This document shows positions 21,637-33,537 of a DNA stretch of 64,000 nt, piece after piece. Within the stretch, counting starts at the first letter, position 1. Each line of letters begins with the position of its first letter. The stretch covers positions 31,464-95,463 of the forward strand of contig JALRME010000066.1 of assembly GCA_026120035.1 (NCBI GenBank), read 5' to 3'. The notes under the pieces were generated by a model that saw only the letters and a program-made list of their open reading frames with translations, was not told the origin of the DNA and did no database searches. The DNA is from Coleophoma eucalyptorum (Eukaryota; Ascomycota; Leotiomycetes; Helotiales; Dermateaceae). Position numbers and translations under genes: made by a program.

Positions 21637-22963
21637 TCACCATTTTTCGAACATAACACCCATCCAAAAAGGCCCAGTGCGGCCCGAGTTATCCATCCGC
21701 CACCAAGTCTCCTTCATAATATCACCCATCATCTGAATCGACCGAACTGAAAAATGTTCGCTAAATCTATCGTAAGCTGCATTATTGAAGCTCTTGCCTG
21801 CTGCACAATATTGACTTCATTATAGAAGTCATTAGTATTTGAGTCGTTACTAATTCTCGATTGTACCCCAAGGTACTTTGATATATCAGCAGAGAGATGA
21901 TTCAAATACCAATTCGGGCTGCCGAACAACCGGCCCTCTAGTGTCGGATGCCTTAGCTCACCTACAACCGCAAGCAAAATAATAGGAATGAGAGCGTGGT
22001 TATGCGGCCCCGACACGTTCTCCTCGCTAAGCAATTCGAGGATGTGCACCAACAAGGAAGCGAGCTATCTATCTTTCATAGCTTCCCGTGAATTAATCGA
22101 ACTTAGCCATACTTCCCAAGGGGAAAGCGATGTAGTTAAACAAATGCACGCTTCTATAAGATCGGGAAAGGCGCGGTAAAGTAATAGACGGCCCGCTAGT
22201 CTCACACCCTCCTCGGCCGAAATAAACTTGGCCGCCGAGACATTGCAGTTCTCAAGCGGTAACAGTTCAGATTCTGCCGAAGACGCAAGATTGAGGAGGT
22301 CAGTTTCAAGTGTGGCGGCGTACCTTCATCTTGTAGCGACTACATGATAATTTTCGAGTCAGGAAACGAGCGCATATTCAATATACGGTAGCGTTGTCGT
22401 CTCAAAGGCGCCCCTACACGACCGACCAACAGATGGGTTCTTGCAGAGGTCCCAGTCCAAGGATGAGAGTATCTCGACTCGGAAATCAGAGCGGTCCCAA
22501 GAATATTATGCTCGTCAATAAGGGGTGGCTCGGCCATTTCATCCCTCGCAACAAACGCTAGTACCATGTACCTGTACACAAATGCTTCAGAGAAAAAACG
22601 ATTACTACGTTGTACAATAGCGTCGCTTGCTGAGTCGCGGTTCAATCTCGATCTAAGCATCGATAAGGCCATACGGTAGTGTTCGATACCGCGATGACTA
22701 GGCTGAAGCCAAGAGGAGGTATTCCCTAGTATCAGGAGAGTGAATAAGACCTCATCTATATATTTCTGAGCCTCATAGGGACCTTTAAGTCCACGAGTAA
22801 TTAAATCCAGGGCTTCTCTGCGGGCAGCAATTTTTTATTTTTTAATATCTGGACACTGTTGTAGAAGTTACGAGCCGGAACAAACTCGGATACAGCAATG
22901 GGTAAGTGATGATTGCTATTTGCTTCAGGGATCAATCGATATGGACGAGTAAACGGTTATTGC
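21637..22963 (-). pseudogene. Decayed fungal-specific transcription factor (C-terminal region)
   Basis: Reading the minus strand from about 22963 gives successive pieces of a fungal transcription-factor regulatory domain (PF11951-like): VSEFVPARNFYNS, then VLFTLLILGNTSSWLQPSHRG, HPWTGTSARTHLLVGRVGAPLRRQR, SELLPLENCNVSAAKFISAEEG, LVHILELLSEENVSGPHN, and finally MKETWWRMDNSGRTGPFWMG ending at a stop at 21639-21637. The pieces lie in different frames: breaks near 22830 and 22330, an in-frame TAG at 22067-22065, and a shift near 21755. No zinc cluster is found upstream. The breaks are described only; several may be RIP transitions. The gene probably once regulated neighbours such as the cupin gene. 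Confidence 0.72.
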
Positions 22964-23319
22964 CACCCTTACAACATATCTAAGTAGTCAGCTGTCATTT
23001 TAATGGCTTCAGGCAAGAGCAAGAGCATTTATAATCTGGTAGTCAGCAATAGAAGCTATATTTAGTAGTCTCAGTAATTACTTAGAAATGCCATCACCTT
23101 TTTTACCTGTTAAACCATACAGCTATTTTCATATACTATCTTATTATCAGGTGTTTCAGGGGTTCCACTTGATAAAACTAGACAGATCTTGTTCGATGAA
23201 AGGCACCGAAGAACGGTGTACTAGTCATAGTCGTACAGTGACAATGTGATCTAATGACTAGACTTAAGGGTTATTATCATACTTTCAATCTCAGCAACAA
23301 AAGCTTCGCCAAACCAAAA

Positions 23320-23640
23320 TCATGGTCTCATCTCCCGGCGTCCACTGCCACCAGACGTCTGTCTTAATTGGTACATGAGGAGAGCTAAATCATTAAAAAA
23401 AGTGGTTTTAAGCTCTAATGTCTTTTTGGCAGGATTGAGAAACTTGTAGCCAAAAACTGGAGTTGCGGAAACTATGGTCTCGATGTTGTTGCCGATAGCA
23501 GGAATAAGGGAGCCATAGGTCGGTGAAGAAGTATTACCAATGTTGAAGCCGGCAACAGTTGTATCAAAAAATTGATAGAAAGTAGAGTTGCAAATGTTGC
23601 CGATATACTCATTAATGATTGAGGTTATGTTTTTGTAACG
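23320..23640 (-). other. Open coding-like fragment, unrecognised
   Basis: An uninterrupted 106-codon frame between two stops on the minus strand, without an initiating Met, so it must be an exon or relic. It has balanced protein-like composition with landmarks NEYIGNICNSTFYQFFDTTVAGF, SSPTYGSLIPAIGNNIETI and FGYKFLNPAKK, in contrast to the stop-filled surroundings. I do not recognise the family. Confidence 0.4.
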
Positions 23641-23740
23641 TCACGGTAAGACTATAACGATGCACGCTAGGACTCTGGAGCTTATATTTACTTAGGGTTA
23701 AGCTTGTGAAATACGTCACCTATATTTTTTCAAATGTAAA

Positions 23741-23807
23741 ATCTATCCAAAAGGACCTAGTCCGGCTCGAGTTTATCTATCAGCATCCAAATCTCCTTCA
23801 TGATAAC
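23741..23807 (-). repeat. Degenerate duplicate of the transcription-factor 3' end
   Basis: About 67 bp aligning with 21658-21723, the last coding block of the decayed transcription factor. Most differences on the plus strand are C in the first copy and T in this one (for example CCCATCC versus TCTATCC, CCCGAG versus CTCGAG), plus one added base. It is a duplicated segment that has decayed, consistent with RIP. Confidence 0.6.
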
Positions 23808-25837
23808 CACCGTACTCGCGTGTTGATATGTTGATTAACCTTCAAAGAATCACCGTTGCCTTACTTATACAGTTAAAATATAGGGAAAAAGATTTAAAAG
23901 CCCTATATCTCCCCTGCAAAGTTAAAAAAAAGATCTATATACCCTCCTCCGTCTTCCTACCGCCTACGTTGCCCTTATGGTCGCTCCTACCTCTATATAG
24001 CTATTCGTATGGGCGACGGTATTTTCTGACGTTATAGTCTTATTTCACATACATACTACAACGACTACCCGGCGTCTTGTACGTCGACTATCCTCCTTCC
24101 CAAATCGCTCTCTCTTTGGTCTCCTGCGGGGAATCCTCGTCGGCCCTAAGGTTTGAGATATTGACTAGTGGTATTAGTATAGTATAGGTTATTGCCTAAG
24201 TCGCTAGAGACAATAATAATAATAATAAGAACGGAGCTAAGTCGAGTCCTATACAGAGGATAATATAGTATACTCGTAAGGAATACTATTTTCTTGGTAT
24301 CGGCGATATATATAGGTTCTTACTACTAGGTTAATAAGATAGATTAACCTATTAGGTTAAAATATCCTATCTTCTATCCGAGAGGATAGCTAAAGTCTAT
24401 TGCTTTAGACCTACTATCTTCCTTTATTAATAACGACCTCGATAGTAGGCGCTATAGTTTGTGGTAGGCAAGAAGCACTTGAGTAGTAGCTAGCCTCTAT
24501 ACTCGTTCCTTTATTACTCGATAAAAGACGCTATCAAGGAGGTCTATTATAGAGAGCTCTGTATCGAGCTTAAGAATAGAATTCTAAGATTCGATAATAT
24601 TACTAGTATCTTAGCTATATTGATAGCTAGTAAATAAAGCCTCGACCCACTTTTCAGTCTTAGTAGCTTAAATCTAAGCTACTACTTCTTTTTTCTCTTA
24701 ACGAAGTTTTTATAAGGCCTCGTCGTATTTAAGCTATACAGGAGCCTAGGCAATAGCCCAAAATAAGGACTTTAATGCCTTTCCAAACTTGGTTACACAG
24801 TTCTTCTTGACTTAGTAGTAATACTAGGCTACCGCCGTTACCAAAGGACTAAGGACTCTCTTTATCTAAAGAAGCCCCTTATCTCTATCCTGTAAGAGGG
24901 TAAAGGCCTCTATAGAGATCTCTAGAATAGCCTAACGAAGATATTAAAAGTACTAAGACCACGAGTTTTGATTCTCTAACTCTATAATAGCTTAAGCAAG
25001 AAGAAATCCTTCGCCGTAGGTATTAAGGCCAATAGCTAATAATGAGGTAAGTACAAAACGGGCTATAAAAAGGTATTATCGACTACAACGAGTCTATAAT
25101 ATAGAGCAGAAGATATTCGAGACACAATCAAACAAACAAAGATCATTTGACCTACTATAATAATATAAATTACTCGACAGACTCTCTCGACGAGTAATTT
25201 GTAAATAGGTAATAGTTGAAAGTTATTTTACTACTTTATAATATCTGAGTCTAAGAGCCTTAAAAGATATTCTTAGCCCTGTTATAGTTAATCTCCTCTA
25301 TAAATTAGATACGTAGGAGGTCTAAAATCTCTTATAGGAAAGTCTTCTTCGTTATAGTGAGGCAACGAGAGACTACTACGTATAGCAATTCCTTTTGAGA
25401 AGCAGAAGAGAACTTCCTTTGTCCCGATCTAGTATAGTGGTGCTCTCCTTCGTCAATAGAGAGCACCTAGATGTCGTCTTATAGAGATGTACGGTTGTAC
25501 TGGCTATAGCTATCTTCGCCGTAGACCTAGGACGCTCGACCTATATCCCGACGCTTTATTGGGAAGATAAATTTGGCCTTTATAGCCTAGTTATCTAAGG
25601 CTAGGACTTCAGAGTCAAGGTCGACAAACTCGGCCCCGTCGACTGGGACTAAGAATAGCGATAGCGAGGTTATTTCTTCCTAGAAAAAGGGGGGGTGGTG
25701 GGGTGGTAGCGAGGTTTACGGTAGTAGTGTAGTAGCGATAACAGGGATAGCCTCAAGTTGGATGTTCAAAGCCATGTAGTAGCAGAATTCTATAAGAGGC
25801 TTAGCGTGGGTACATGAATCTTTCGCCCTAAAATATA
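23808..25837. other. RIP-degraded transposon island
   Basis: Two kilobases of monotonous CTA/TAG/TATA-rich sequence with stops in every frame and no intact gene, as expected when a transposable element has been mutated by RIP. The original element cannot be classed from what remains. A G-rich tract on the plus strand lies near 25689-25710. Confidence 0.55.
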
Positions 25838-26272
25838 TAACGTATTCCACGAGCGAATGAGCTATACATGCGAGTGAGCCACTTAAAAATACACTAACAT
25901 TTACGATTGTTATATTGTTGTATCCAGATAACTTTTATTCACAGGCCTATTAAACTTCATATTCATAATATTCACTTTATATTCTAAGAGAATCTCACGT
26001 TTCAGGCCTACGTAACATGGTATTAGATAAGAAAATAAGGAAAGGTAAATGCAATGTTCATTTAGACCCTAAATTTTGTATCTTAAGAAATATAAATTAT
26101 ACAAACTTAGGGATTCAAAAATTGGTTCCAAGTTTATTGAAGAGACTATATGTAGAGCATTGGGAATTTCTATTAAAGATTTACAGATAGAAGGATATAC
26201 AAACTGTAAATTTTGGTGTCTGTTCAAATAACTCATTCGCTTGTGTGGCTCATTCGCTTGTGAAATACGTTA
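25838..26272. mobile_element. Mariner-like MITE with ~45-bp terminal inverted repeats
   Basis: The ends are inverted repeats: left ACGTATTCCACGAGCGAATGAG (25840 on) matches the reverse complement of the right end, ACGTATTTCACAAGCGAATGAG, and similarity continues for about 45 bp. Each end contains a second CGAATGAG or CGAGTGAG word, giving a sub-terminal direct repeat that could bind a transposase. A TA dinucleotide flanks both sides (25838-25839, 26271-26272), the target duplication of Tc1/mariner elements. The 431-bp body is AT-rich without coding capacity. The right-end word GCTTGTGAAATACGT also occurs alone at about 23703. Confidence 0.75.
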
Positions 26273-26482
26273 ATAACTGATTTGATTAAGTTATCAATTT
26301 TTTTGACTACTCATACAGACAAAGTAGATCGAGTGTGGGGGAGGGGGGAGGGATTCACAAAAACTTATCCAACGCACCGGTAGGGAAGATAATTGTGTCG
26401 TATGTATCGAAGTAACGAATTTAGATCTTAGTGAACGTAGGTAATGTAGTTTGAAGAACAAACCTAACAAGAGTCTATGGCT

Positions 26483-27769
26483 CTACTCTGGACCCTCATC
26501 ATCCCAGAAAGCAAAGCACCGAACCTCAACACTTGTTCTTGGGTCACCGTAGTCACCTTGGCCCTGAAGGGGGAAAGAAGAGTGTACCGCACACTTCGCT
26601 CGCCCGTCGTTCTTAGAGTCGAAGATTTTGAACACCCATGCCTCCTCCGGTGTCATGTCACTGGCATAATACCACTTCTGGTTGGGATTATGTGCTAGAT
26701 TGGTGACCTCGTACCGGGCCGCCCTATCCCCATTAGATGAGTATTCGGCTCTGGCCTTGTGGGCCAGGTTCTTTGATACATTTCCATACTCGCCCGCGCC
26801 TGGAGGTGGCAAGTTGGCGACCACGGTACGGAAATCATTCTCATCGACCGAGCGGAAATCACAAAATGCCAAGGGGTCGCGCTTTACAGTCTTCTCAATC
26901 GGCGCCCATGCGTTTATGATAGCCCACCTCTTCTTAATCCTTTTGCTCGCCTCCTCCTCTGGAAGATTCAAGAACAAGATTTGTTCTGCGCCGCGATATG
27001 ATTGATCAACGTGGACAAATCTCTATATTGTGTCAGTGGAATCTTGCTTGTACCGTGCATTCAACAAACTCAAACATACCGCGGGGTTGTTGAGCGTAAC
27101 AAATTCCGTATCGTCTTTATCCTTAGCATCATCAACAGAAGCAGCATGTGTAGCGCGTCGACACATGTGCGAAACAATATGGACTTCTGAAGCACCAGTA
27201 CTGTGTCGCAAGGAATCTTAGTCTCCAGACAAGTATGTGCTGCTAAAGGATTATCTTACACTTTCTTAATCATCCCTTTGACCTCAGGATAGTAAATCAC
27301 TTTCATTTCCTCGTCGTCCGCAAAGTTCTTCACTCCTGAAACATGATTGATCATTTCAAATCCACAATTGTCGATCTTGAACTCGTCACGCAAAGAGCGC
27401 ATATCATTGATAGTAGCATCGTGAGGAACGTGCTTCCTGCGCTTTTCGAACGCAGTGCCTGGGTAGGTTTGAACGATGCCGCCATCCTTTAGCTCTAAAT
27501 AATAATAGAGCGTCCGTTTAGGTGTTAGCCAAAGAGCGTGATACATCAAAATCAAAGTATAAAACCTCCATAAGTTGGTTATTGCTATCGAAAGCAGCTG
27601 TTTAGGCTATTTCGATTAAAAGTTGCCGGCTGAGGAGAGATTTCTCAAAACTCCTTCAATGGTGAGATGGAGTACTCTGGAAACGCATTAGCTCGTGACT
27701 ATACTGCAAATTCTGTAATGAACATACCACAGTTGGTTCCAATGGCAAGGCGACAGTAGCGGTAGCCAT
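26483..27769 (-). CDS. AsaB/CmcJ-like hydroxylase/desaturase
   Basis: Member of the fungal GA4-desaturase/AsaB family (also related to bacterial CmcJ), putative oxidative tailoring enzymes of secondary metabolism. Reading the minus strand, exons 27546-27260, 27200-27080 and 27022-26483 join in frame to 315 aa. Landmarks: LYYYLELKDGG, GFEMINHVSG, KVTGASEVHIVSH, RFVHVDQSYRGAE, INAWAPIEK, DPLAFCD, WYYASDMTPEEAWVFKIFDS and CAVHSSF. The conserved histidines and the H-x-D pattern of the family are present. A likely first exon (27769-27728, starting MATATVALPLEPTV, typical for the family) ends in a good GTATGT donor, but I find no matching in-phase acceptor. The alternative start is the ATG at 27546. 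So the 5' end is uncertain or damaged. It is divergent from the MFS gene, sharing a 0.7-0.9 kb promoter. Confidence 0.8.
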
Positions 27770-28449
27770 GTTCATAAAAAAACCACTTTACGTTATGGTG
27801 GTTTAGAGACACCGTGAGATTGTGGTATATAAGCAACAGAGCCTCTCTTCACATGTAAATTATAACTGTAGGCCTTATATAACCATAGTGCACTGGGCAA
27901 ATTGGTATCGAAGATCCTTATACTGATTGGCGGTTTGGTACTGTGATGAAGCGATTTTCTTGAAGAGTCGGTACACGACCACCGAACCATGTAGACAACG
28001 GGAATGAAACTAGCTTATTTATCGAGTTAGTCAATATGACGCTGCATATGAAGATTCAGTGATATTGAAGCGGAGGACCCGGTGTTCGACCGCCGGACGG
28101 ATTAGCAGGAGTCTGGTGAGCCCTGAGTAACCCAGGTACCGGAAAGACTAGCTAGTTTGACCGTTTGATTCGGTTAGCCTAACTCCTGGCATAATACCAG
28201 TAATCATGATGTTCAAGATGCGGTATTCTTACGCCGAGTGACCCGAATAACCGAAAAGAACGACCAGCTTGAATACTGGAGCTGGTAAACCTGACTCGGG
28301 GCACGAGAACCAGTGCTCGCTTCATGGAGATTAAGCCAAGTTAAGACAAATTCTAAGATGGCACAGAGACCAAAGGGTCGCCTCCGCGCCTCGGAAATCT
28401 GAAGTGCAAGTTTTCTGACAACGTTGCTCTCTGGCTTCATGTTCCCACA
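27770..28449. promoter_or_regulatory. Shared divergent promoter: AsaB-like gene / MFS pump
   Basis: This region separates two divergently transcribed genes. At 28071-28081 it contains CGG-N5-CCG, an inverted-triplet arrangement of the kind bound by Zn2Cys6 dimers, and a second CCGCCGG group about 10 bases on. No coding sequence is seen. Confidence 0.4.
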
Positions 28450-30547
28450 ATGGCTATAGCTGAATTTTCTCTTACACAAAATCATCACATCATGCAAGAG
28501 TCGAAAGAGAACGAACGCGATCATCGTGAATTTGTGGAGTCCTCGCTCTACACAGGCAGTAATACCTCTCATCACAAGATACCTGACCTCGAGAAGATTG
28601 CACAAATAAAGGTTGCACATGGTGATCTCCAGTTGCACGATGATGATAGTGTGACTGTGAAAACGTGGGCTATCGTTGTGGTAGGATAGTCTTCCCACAC
28701 GACTTTCAACTACTCCTGACAATTTTCACAGGTGCTCGCAGCGTCTTATGGCATCTCGTTCTGGCCTGTCCCATTTTTTAGCACCATTCAATCCGAAATA
28801 GCAATGGAATTCGGCTCTCGAGCGGCTGAGGGAACATGGCTCACATCTGTATACAGCTTGGGCGGTACAATTGCGTTCATGGTTTGCGGCGCTAACAGCG
28901 ACTTGTTTGGCCGTAGAGCGTTCATCTTGCTGGGTAACATCATTGTGTTGATCGGATCTATCCTTGGTGGAACATCTCACTCAATAAGTCAGTCGATTGC
29001 CGCTCATGCCTTACTTGGATTTGGTGGAGGCAACTGCCAGATAGCGACGTTTGCGCTTCCGGAGTTGTTGCCCAACAAGTGGAGACATGTTGGGGTTGTC
29101 ATCGCTGACGCCGGCGTCTATATGGATGTTATTATAGGTCCTGTTGTATCGCGCGTCGCATATAAGAATAGTGCGGTATGGCATGCATGCCCACTAGGTG
29201 ATACAAGCGTATGCTAACAGACTTCTAGTGGAGATGGGGTTACTGGGGTATGACTATAACACAAGGCATCTCGTTTGTAATTCTTCTATTCTGTGGTTAG
29301 TCTATGAGGGATATTTTCTACTTTTACATAGATGATGCTGACGAGGTGGACAGAGCTCCTGAACTATCTTTTCTGCGTGTTGTTGGCTAAAGGTTCTAAC
29401 ATAAACAAAAGTTTACTTCCCACCGAAGCATCCAAGAGGCATTCCCTGGGGTCAGGCTCTTCGAGATCTTGATTACGTCGGCATGGTCAGCTTCGCTGCC
29501 GCTACGGCAATGATCCTATGCGGAATTGTCTATGTACAACTGGTTCCCTCGAACTCACCCACAGTCATCGGGCTACTTGTAGCTGGGTTCATCTCACTGA
29601 TATTCTTTGCTGTTTGGGAGACCTTCAACAAAAAGCTCAAAGAGCCCCTCGTACCAACAAGACTATTTACCGCAAACAAGGGTCGGTCCTTAACCGCTCC
29701 TTTCATCTGTGGCTTCGTCGTTACTATGTTTTACTACGCAAACAACATTACGTGGCCGACCATGGTTGGCATATATTTTACAGATGCATCTACTGCACCA
29801 CATATTGTATACTGGCTCGCAACCGTTCAGGGGTTTGGAATTTTTACTGGAGCAATGCTCTTAACTCTACTGGGAAAATCTATTCAGCATTGGAAATTCC
29901 AGATGGGTGTCCCAATCACTCTCATGACGTTTTTTGGCGGTCTGGGCGCCTACGTAACGCCTGAAACGGAGAATCTAGGAATTTGTTTTGCATTCATGTC
30001 ATCCCTGTTCTATGGGTACGCCCAGTACTTATCTATTGCGTATATCCAATTTGGTGCAGAGCAGACTGAGCTTGGTATTGCTGGTGGGCTTGCAGGCGTC
30101 GCCAGATACGCTGGCGGTGCCGTTGCTGTCACTTTGTTTTCAACCATATTATCTACGGTTCAGACAAGTTGGGCAAAAGTTCATGTCGTTGCGGCAGCAG
30201 AGGCAGCAGGTGCTTCTACCGACACTGCTAACGCTGTCCTCGCTGCCCTCCCCTTGGGAATTACAGCTCTGGAGAAGATACAAGACTTGACAACAGCCGT
30301 ATCTGAAGCAGCCGGCGCAGCATTCGTGCAGAGTTACGTGGAGGGCATCAGGTGAGATCGTTCCGGAGTTCTTAAATCCAAGCATACTGACATATCATAC
30401 AGGAAAGTTGCATTTGCGTCAATTAGCTTTGGCACAGTTGCAACTATTGCTTGTTTCTTCTTGGAGGATATTGGGCCAAAGATGAATAATCGAATTGAAG
30501 TGTTTCTTGAAAACGACGTTCAAGCAGAAAAGAACGTGTACCACTAG
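28450..30547 (+). CDS. MFS efflux transporter, TRI12-like (14 TM)
   Basis: Plasma-membrane major facilitator of the fungal trichothecene efflux pump (TRI12) type, which exports small toxic or secondary metabolites by proton antiport. Five exons (28450-28680, 28732-29175, 29229-29295, 29412-30351, 30403-30547) give 608 aa. A polar N-terminus of about 70 residues precedes the first helix. The MFS motif A loop reads GANSDLFGRRAF, and the family block GFGGGNCQIATFALPELLPNKWRH is present, followed by WRWGYWGM at an exon junction and about 14 hydrophobic segments. An in-frame Met at 28492 is an alternative start. It lies between an oxidative enzyme and dehydrogenases, which fits export of a substrate or intermediate of the cluster or uptake of its substrate; direction cannot be read from sequence. 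Confidence 0.9.
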
Positions 30548-31519
30548 TGTCAGCTTTGAGAGAAGTTAGAGACTATGGGTAGTTGGAGGATTTTATTACA
30601 TCTCTGTAAGCCTGCGCTTCGATTTAGGTTGGTAACAAGCCATTTCTTTACAGATCATCATACATGGTAGGATGGTGGAACGTAGGTAGTAGCGCGAATA
30701 TCTCTAAAAATTTATTTCGCGATTACGCCAGTGGATAGTACTATCTGCTCGCTCGGTAGATGGTATATCTTCTTGACCTCAGCAAGTGCCATGTTGGCTT
30801 TTCATGACCAGCTATCCCAAAAGTGGCCAAAATTGTGGGCTTCCCTGAGATCCATCGGCTCTGATGACGTGCTACAGTTAGGCGGGCATTTCGGGTTTAT
30901 CTGCTAACTTACATGACTTTCTGAGTACTCATACGCTGCATTCCTACAGCATAACTCGACTGTGTGACGACTAATAGCCAAGGTTAAAGCCGGTGTGGCA
31001 TATGAAATCGATGATGAATTCCAGGTGTGCCACATCGCTTCGAGTTGAGAGGACGAGAGCCAAAACTCCTGCATCGAGCACAGGAACAGAGGCGCACAGT
31101 GATCTTGAGCTTCTAGTCTATAGGAATCAAGTTTATGAAATTAGTTCAGACGAGTACGCCATAATGCGTCTAGCCAATTGCCATGAGATGTGTAGTGGAG
31201 TATTGGTAGTGTGCTGATCATGAAGGTAGAGTCTGTCACCAGAAAGGATTGGCTGGGTTGCTGGCAGCCCCGAAGAGAGAAAGCAGCACTGTGTTTCTCA
31301 CGATTGGTGTGATCATATGCTTCGTAGCCATGCGCTATCAAGCAGCTGATTCCAGAGTTGCGAGTATCCGAAGAACCCTGACTTATTCTGGACGAGCGGT
31401 GATTGATCTCCGCCCCAACAACCCTACACGACGGCATGTATATGTGTTCGCAAATTTCAAACCAACCGGTATCCCGTTGATTTTAAAAATAATACAGCGG
31501 ACATTCAAACCTCGAGAGC
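30548..31519. other. Intergenic region
   Basis: No gene recognised. Short open frames on both strands (for example 31141-31437 minus) show no family likeness. The 3' part is the promoter of the following dehydrogenase. Confidence 0.5.
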
Positions 31520-32484
31520 ATGAAACCTTACATTATGAACGGTGTGGCTCTAATCACTGGAGCTGCCAGCGGCATAGGAAGAGCATGCGCTGTAGTATTC
31601 GCTGAGGAAGGAGTAACACGCGTGATACTGGCAGATGTGAATACCACCGGCCTTGAGGAGACCTCCAACATCCTTAAGCAACTTAATCCTAGAATGGAGA
31701 CAGTAGTTGTCCAAGTCGACACCTCGTCTCCAGATGATGTTCAGAAGATGGTGGATCTTGGCGTGGAAAGGTTCGGTGGTATTCATTATGCTGTCAATAG
31801 CGCTGGTGTTTCAACCGATTCTCGAGCTAAGACTGCCGACCTGGCCATTAATGCTTGGGATAGAGTCGTCAACATCAACTTGCGAGGCGTTTGGCTCTGT
31901 CAACGGGCAGTAATTCAGCAAATGCTGAAGCAAGACTATCTCAACCCGGAACAGATGAAAACGAGATCCCCTCCTGAAAGGGGCTGTATCGTTAATATCT
32001 CAAGTATTGTGGGTAGAGCTGGACTTGCTGGAACTGGAGGGGTAAGTAAAATTCTTTTTCGAGGCATGGCTAATATGGTCACAGTACGCAGCTTCCAAGC
32101 ACGGGGTCCTCGGTCAGACGAGGACAGATGCCATATCATATGGAGCAGACGGCATAAGAATCAATGCTGTCTGTCCTGGTTTCATCGAGTGAGATATATC
32201 CTCTTAAAACAGATGTTCTGGGCTAAAAGTATCATGAGAACTGCTATGACAGAAAAAGCCATCAACATAGGATCATACTACGACAAGCTTATTGAGAATA
32301 CGCCCATTGCTCGCTACGGCAAGCCAGAGGAGATTGCACAAACAGTAGTGTTCTTAGCTAGCACGCGAGCGAGCTATATTACAGGTAAAATTCTCACCAA
32401 GATGGTGACTGACATGAAAAATGACTAATTTGGTCGCTAGGTGAAGAAATATGTGTTGACGGTGGGTTGCTGCACAATATTTAA
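31520..32484 (+). CDS. Short-chain dehydrogenase/reductase (classical SDR), copy 1
   Basis: NAD(P)H-dependent oxidoreductase of the classical SDR family, interconverting alcohols and ketones. Four exons (31520-32041, 32085-32188, 32230-32384, 32441-32484) give 274 aa. Motifs in order: TGAASGIG cofactor loop near residue 15, LADV acidic strand end, NSAG, catalytic Ser in NISSIVG, YAASK active site (formed across the first splice junction), and the C-terminal CVDGG. The PGFIDIMRTAM substrate loop is made across the second junction. Two in-frame Met codons (31520, 31535) are possible starts. It follows the MFS pump on the same strand and could supply or remove the ketone used by the nearby BVMOs. 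Confidence 0.88.
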
Positions 32485-33537
32485 ACAATTTATTACACCA
32501 AAATAAAGTTCAATTCACTTGGAATACGCCGGGGTTGGATGAAAGAGGTATTTTGTGAGGGCAGCACACAGCTTTCAGAGAGAATTATCAATATTGCATG
32601 TGTCCATTAGACTCTGAACAGAGGGTATAACTAGATAAGCATGTACTTAGACAACTTGATCCTGATCAAGTGTTCTCGTTCTTAAGAAAACCTCCTATTC
32701 CTAGGTTTACTATATCCTACTCTATGATCGCTCACAGCGAGATCGCCACCGTAGTTTGCAAAAATAAAAGCATTGCTAAGCAGCTACATTAACACCAAAA
32801 TTTTATCTACAGAATGATGCATCTTCAGAGTTTAAGCACTGCCCTTGCGCTCTTCCGCGAAGAGACTGAAAAATCTACTTGCTCGTAAAAGTCCAGCGCC
32901 CTCGGTGAATGAGCGCCGAGTAGATTCCCATGCTTCTCCAGATCGGAACGCAGTGTCTACAAGAGTCGCTGGTAACACGATAGGGTCTTGCTTTAGATAT
33001 AGCGAGTTGGAGATTTCACGCCCCTAAAGTCGACGTCTTTGCAAAGCGTCAAGTGATTTCAAGCCAAAATGGGAGGCAAATTATTATACGGCAAAGTAAT
33101 TAGAACTGGGGTGGCCTACTGGAGTTCGGGAAGCCGCGTAGACGCAGCAATGACTATGACGAACAAAGAGACCCGTGTCGGCCGGTAATCAAAGACCGGT
33201 CCTCACTCATACCCAATTTCGGATTGATAGCTCAATCTACCAAATTGATCCTATTTTCGGATTCATGCTCTCAGTGGTCGAATACGAGATCGTCGAAAAA
33301 GATCACCCCACCACAGGTTCAAAACTCAAATTTGTGAGCGATGTATGTCCTATCTCTCTTGGTGCATCTATCTTTTCTCCTCATAGTCAGAATCCTCTGT
33401 TACAAATCTACACGACGTGTACTATTCGATTGCAACTGGTCGTTGGTGTTCTTGATTAGGCAATCACTTAGATACTCAGTCTCACTGCCAATCTCCAGGC
33501 TCAATTGTTTTCCGCTAAATCGAAAAAAAGTGCTGAA
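32485..33537. other. Intergenic region
   Basis: No gene seen; AT-rich, with a few short frames that resemble nothing. Confidence 0.5.
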
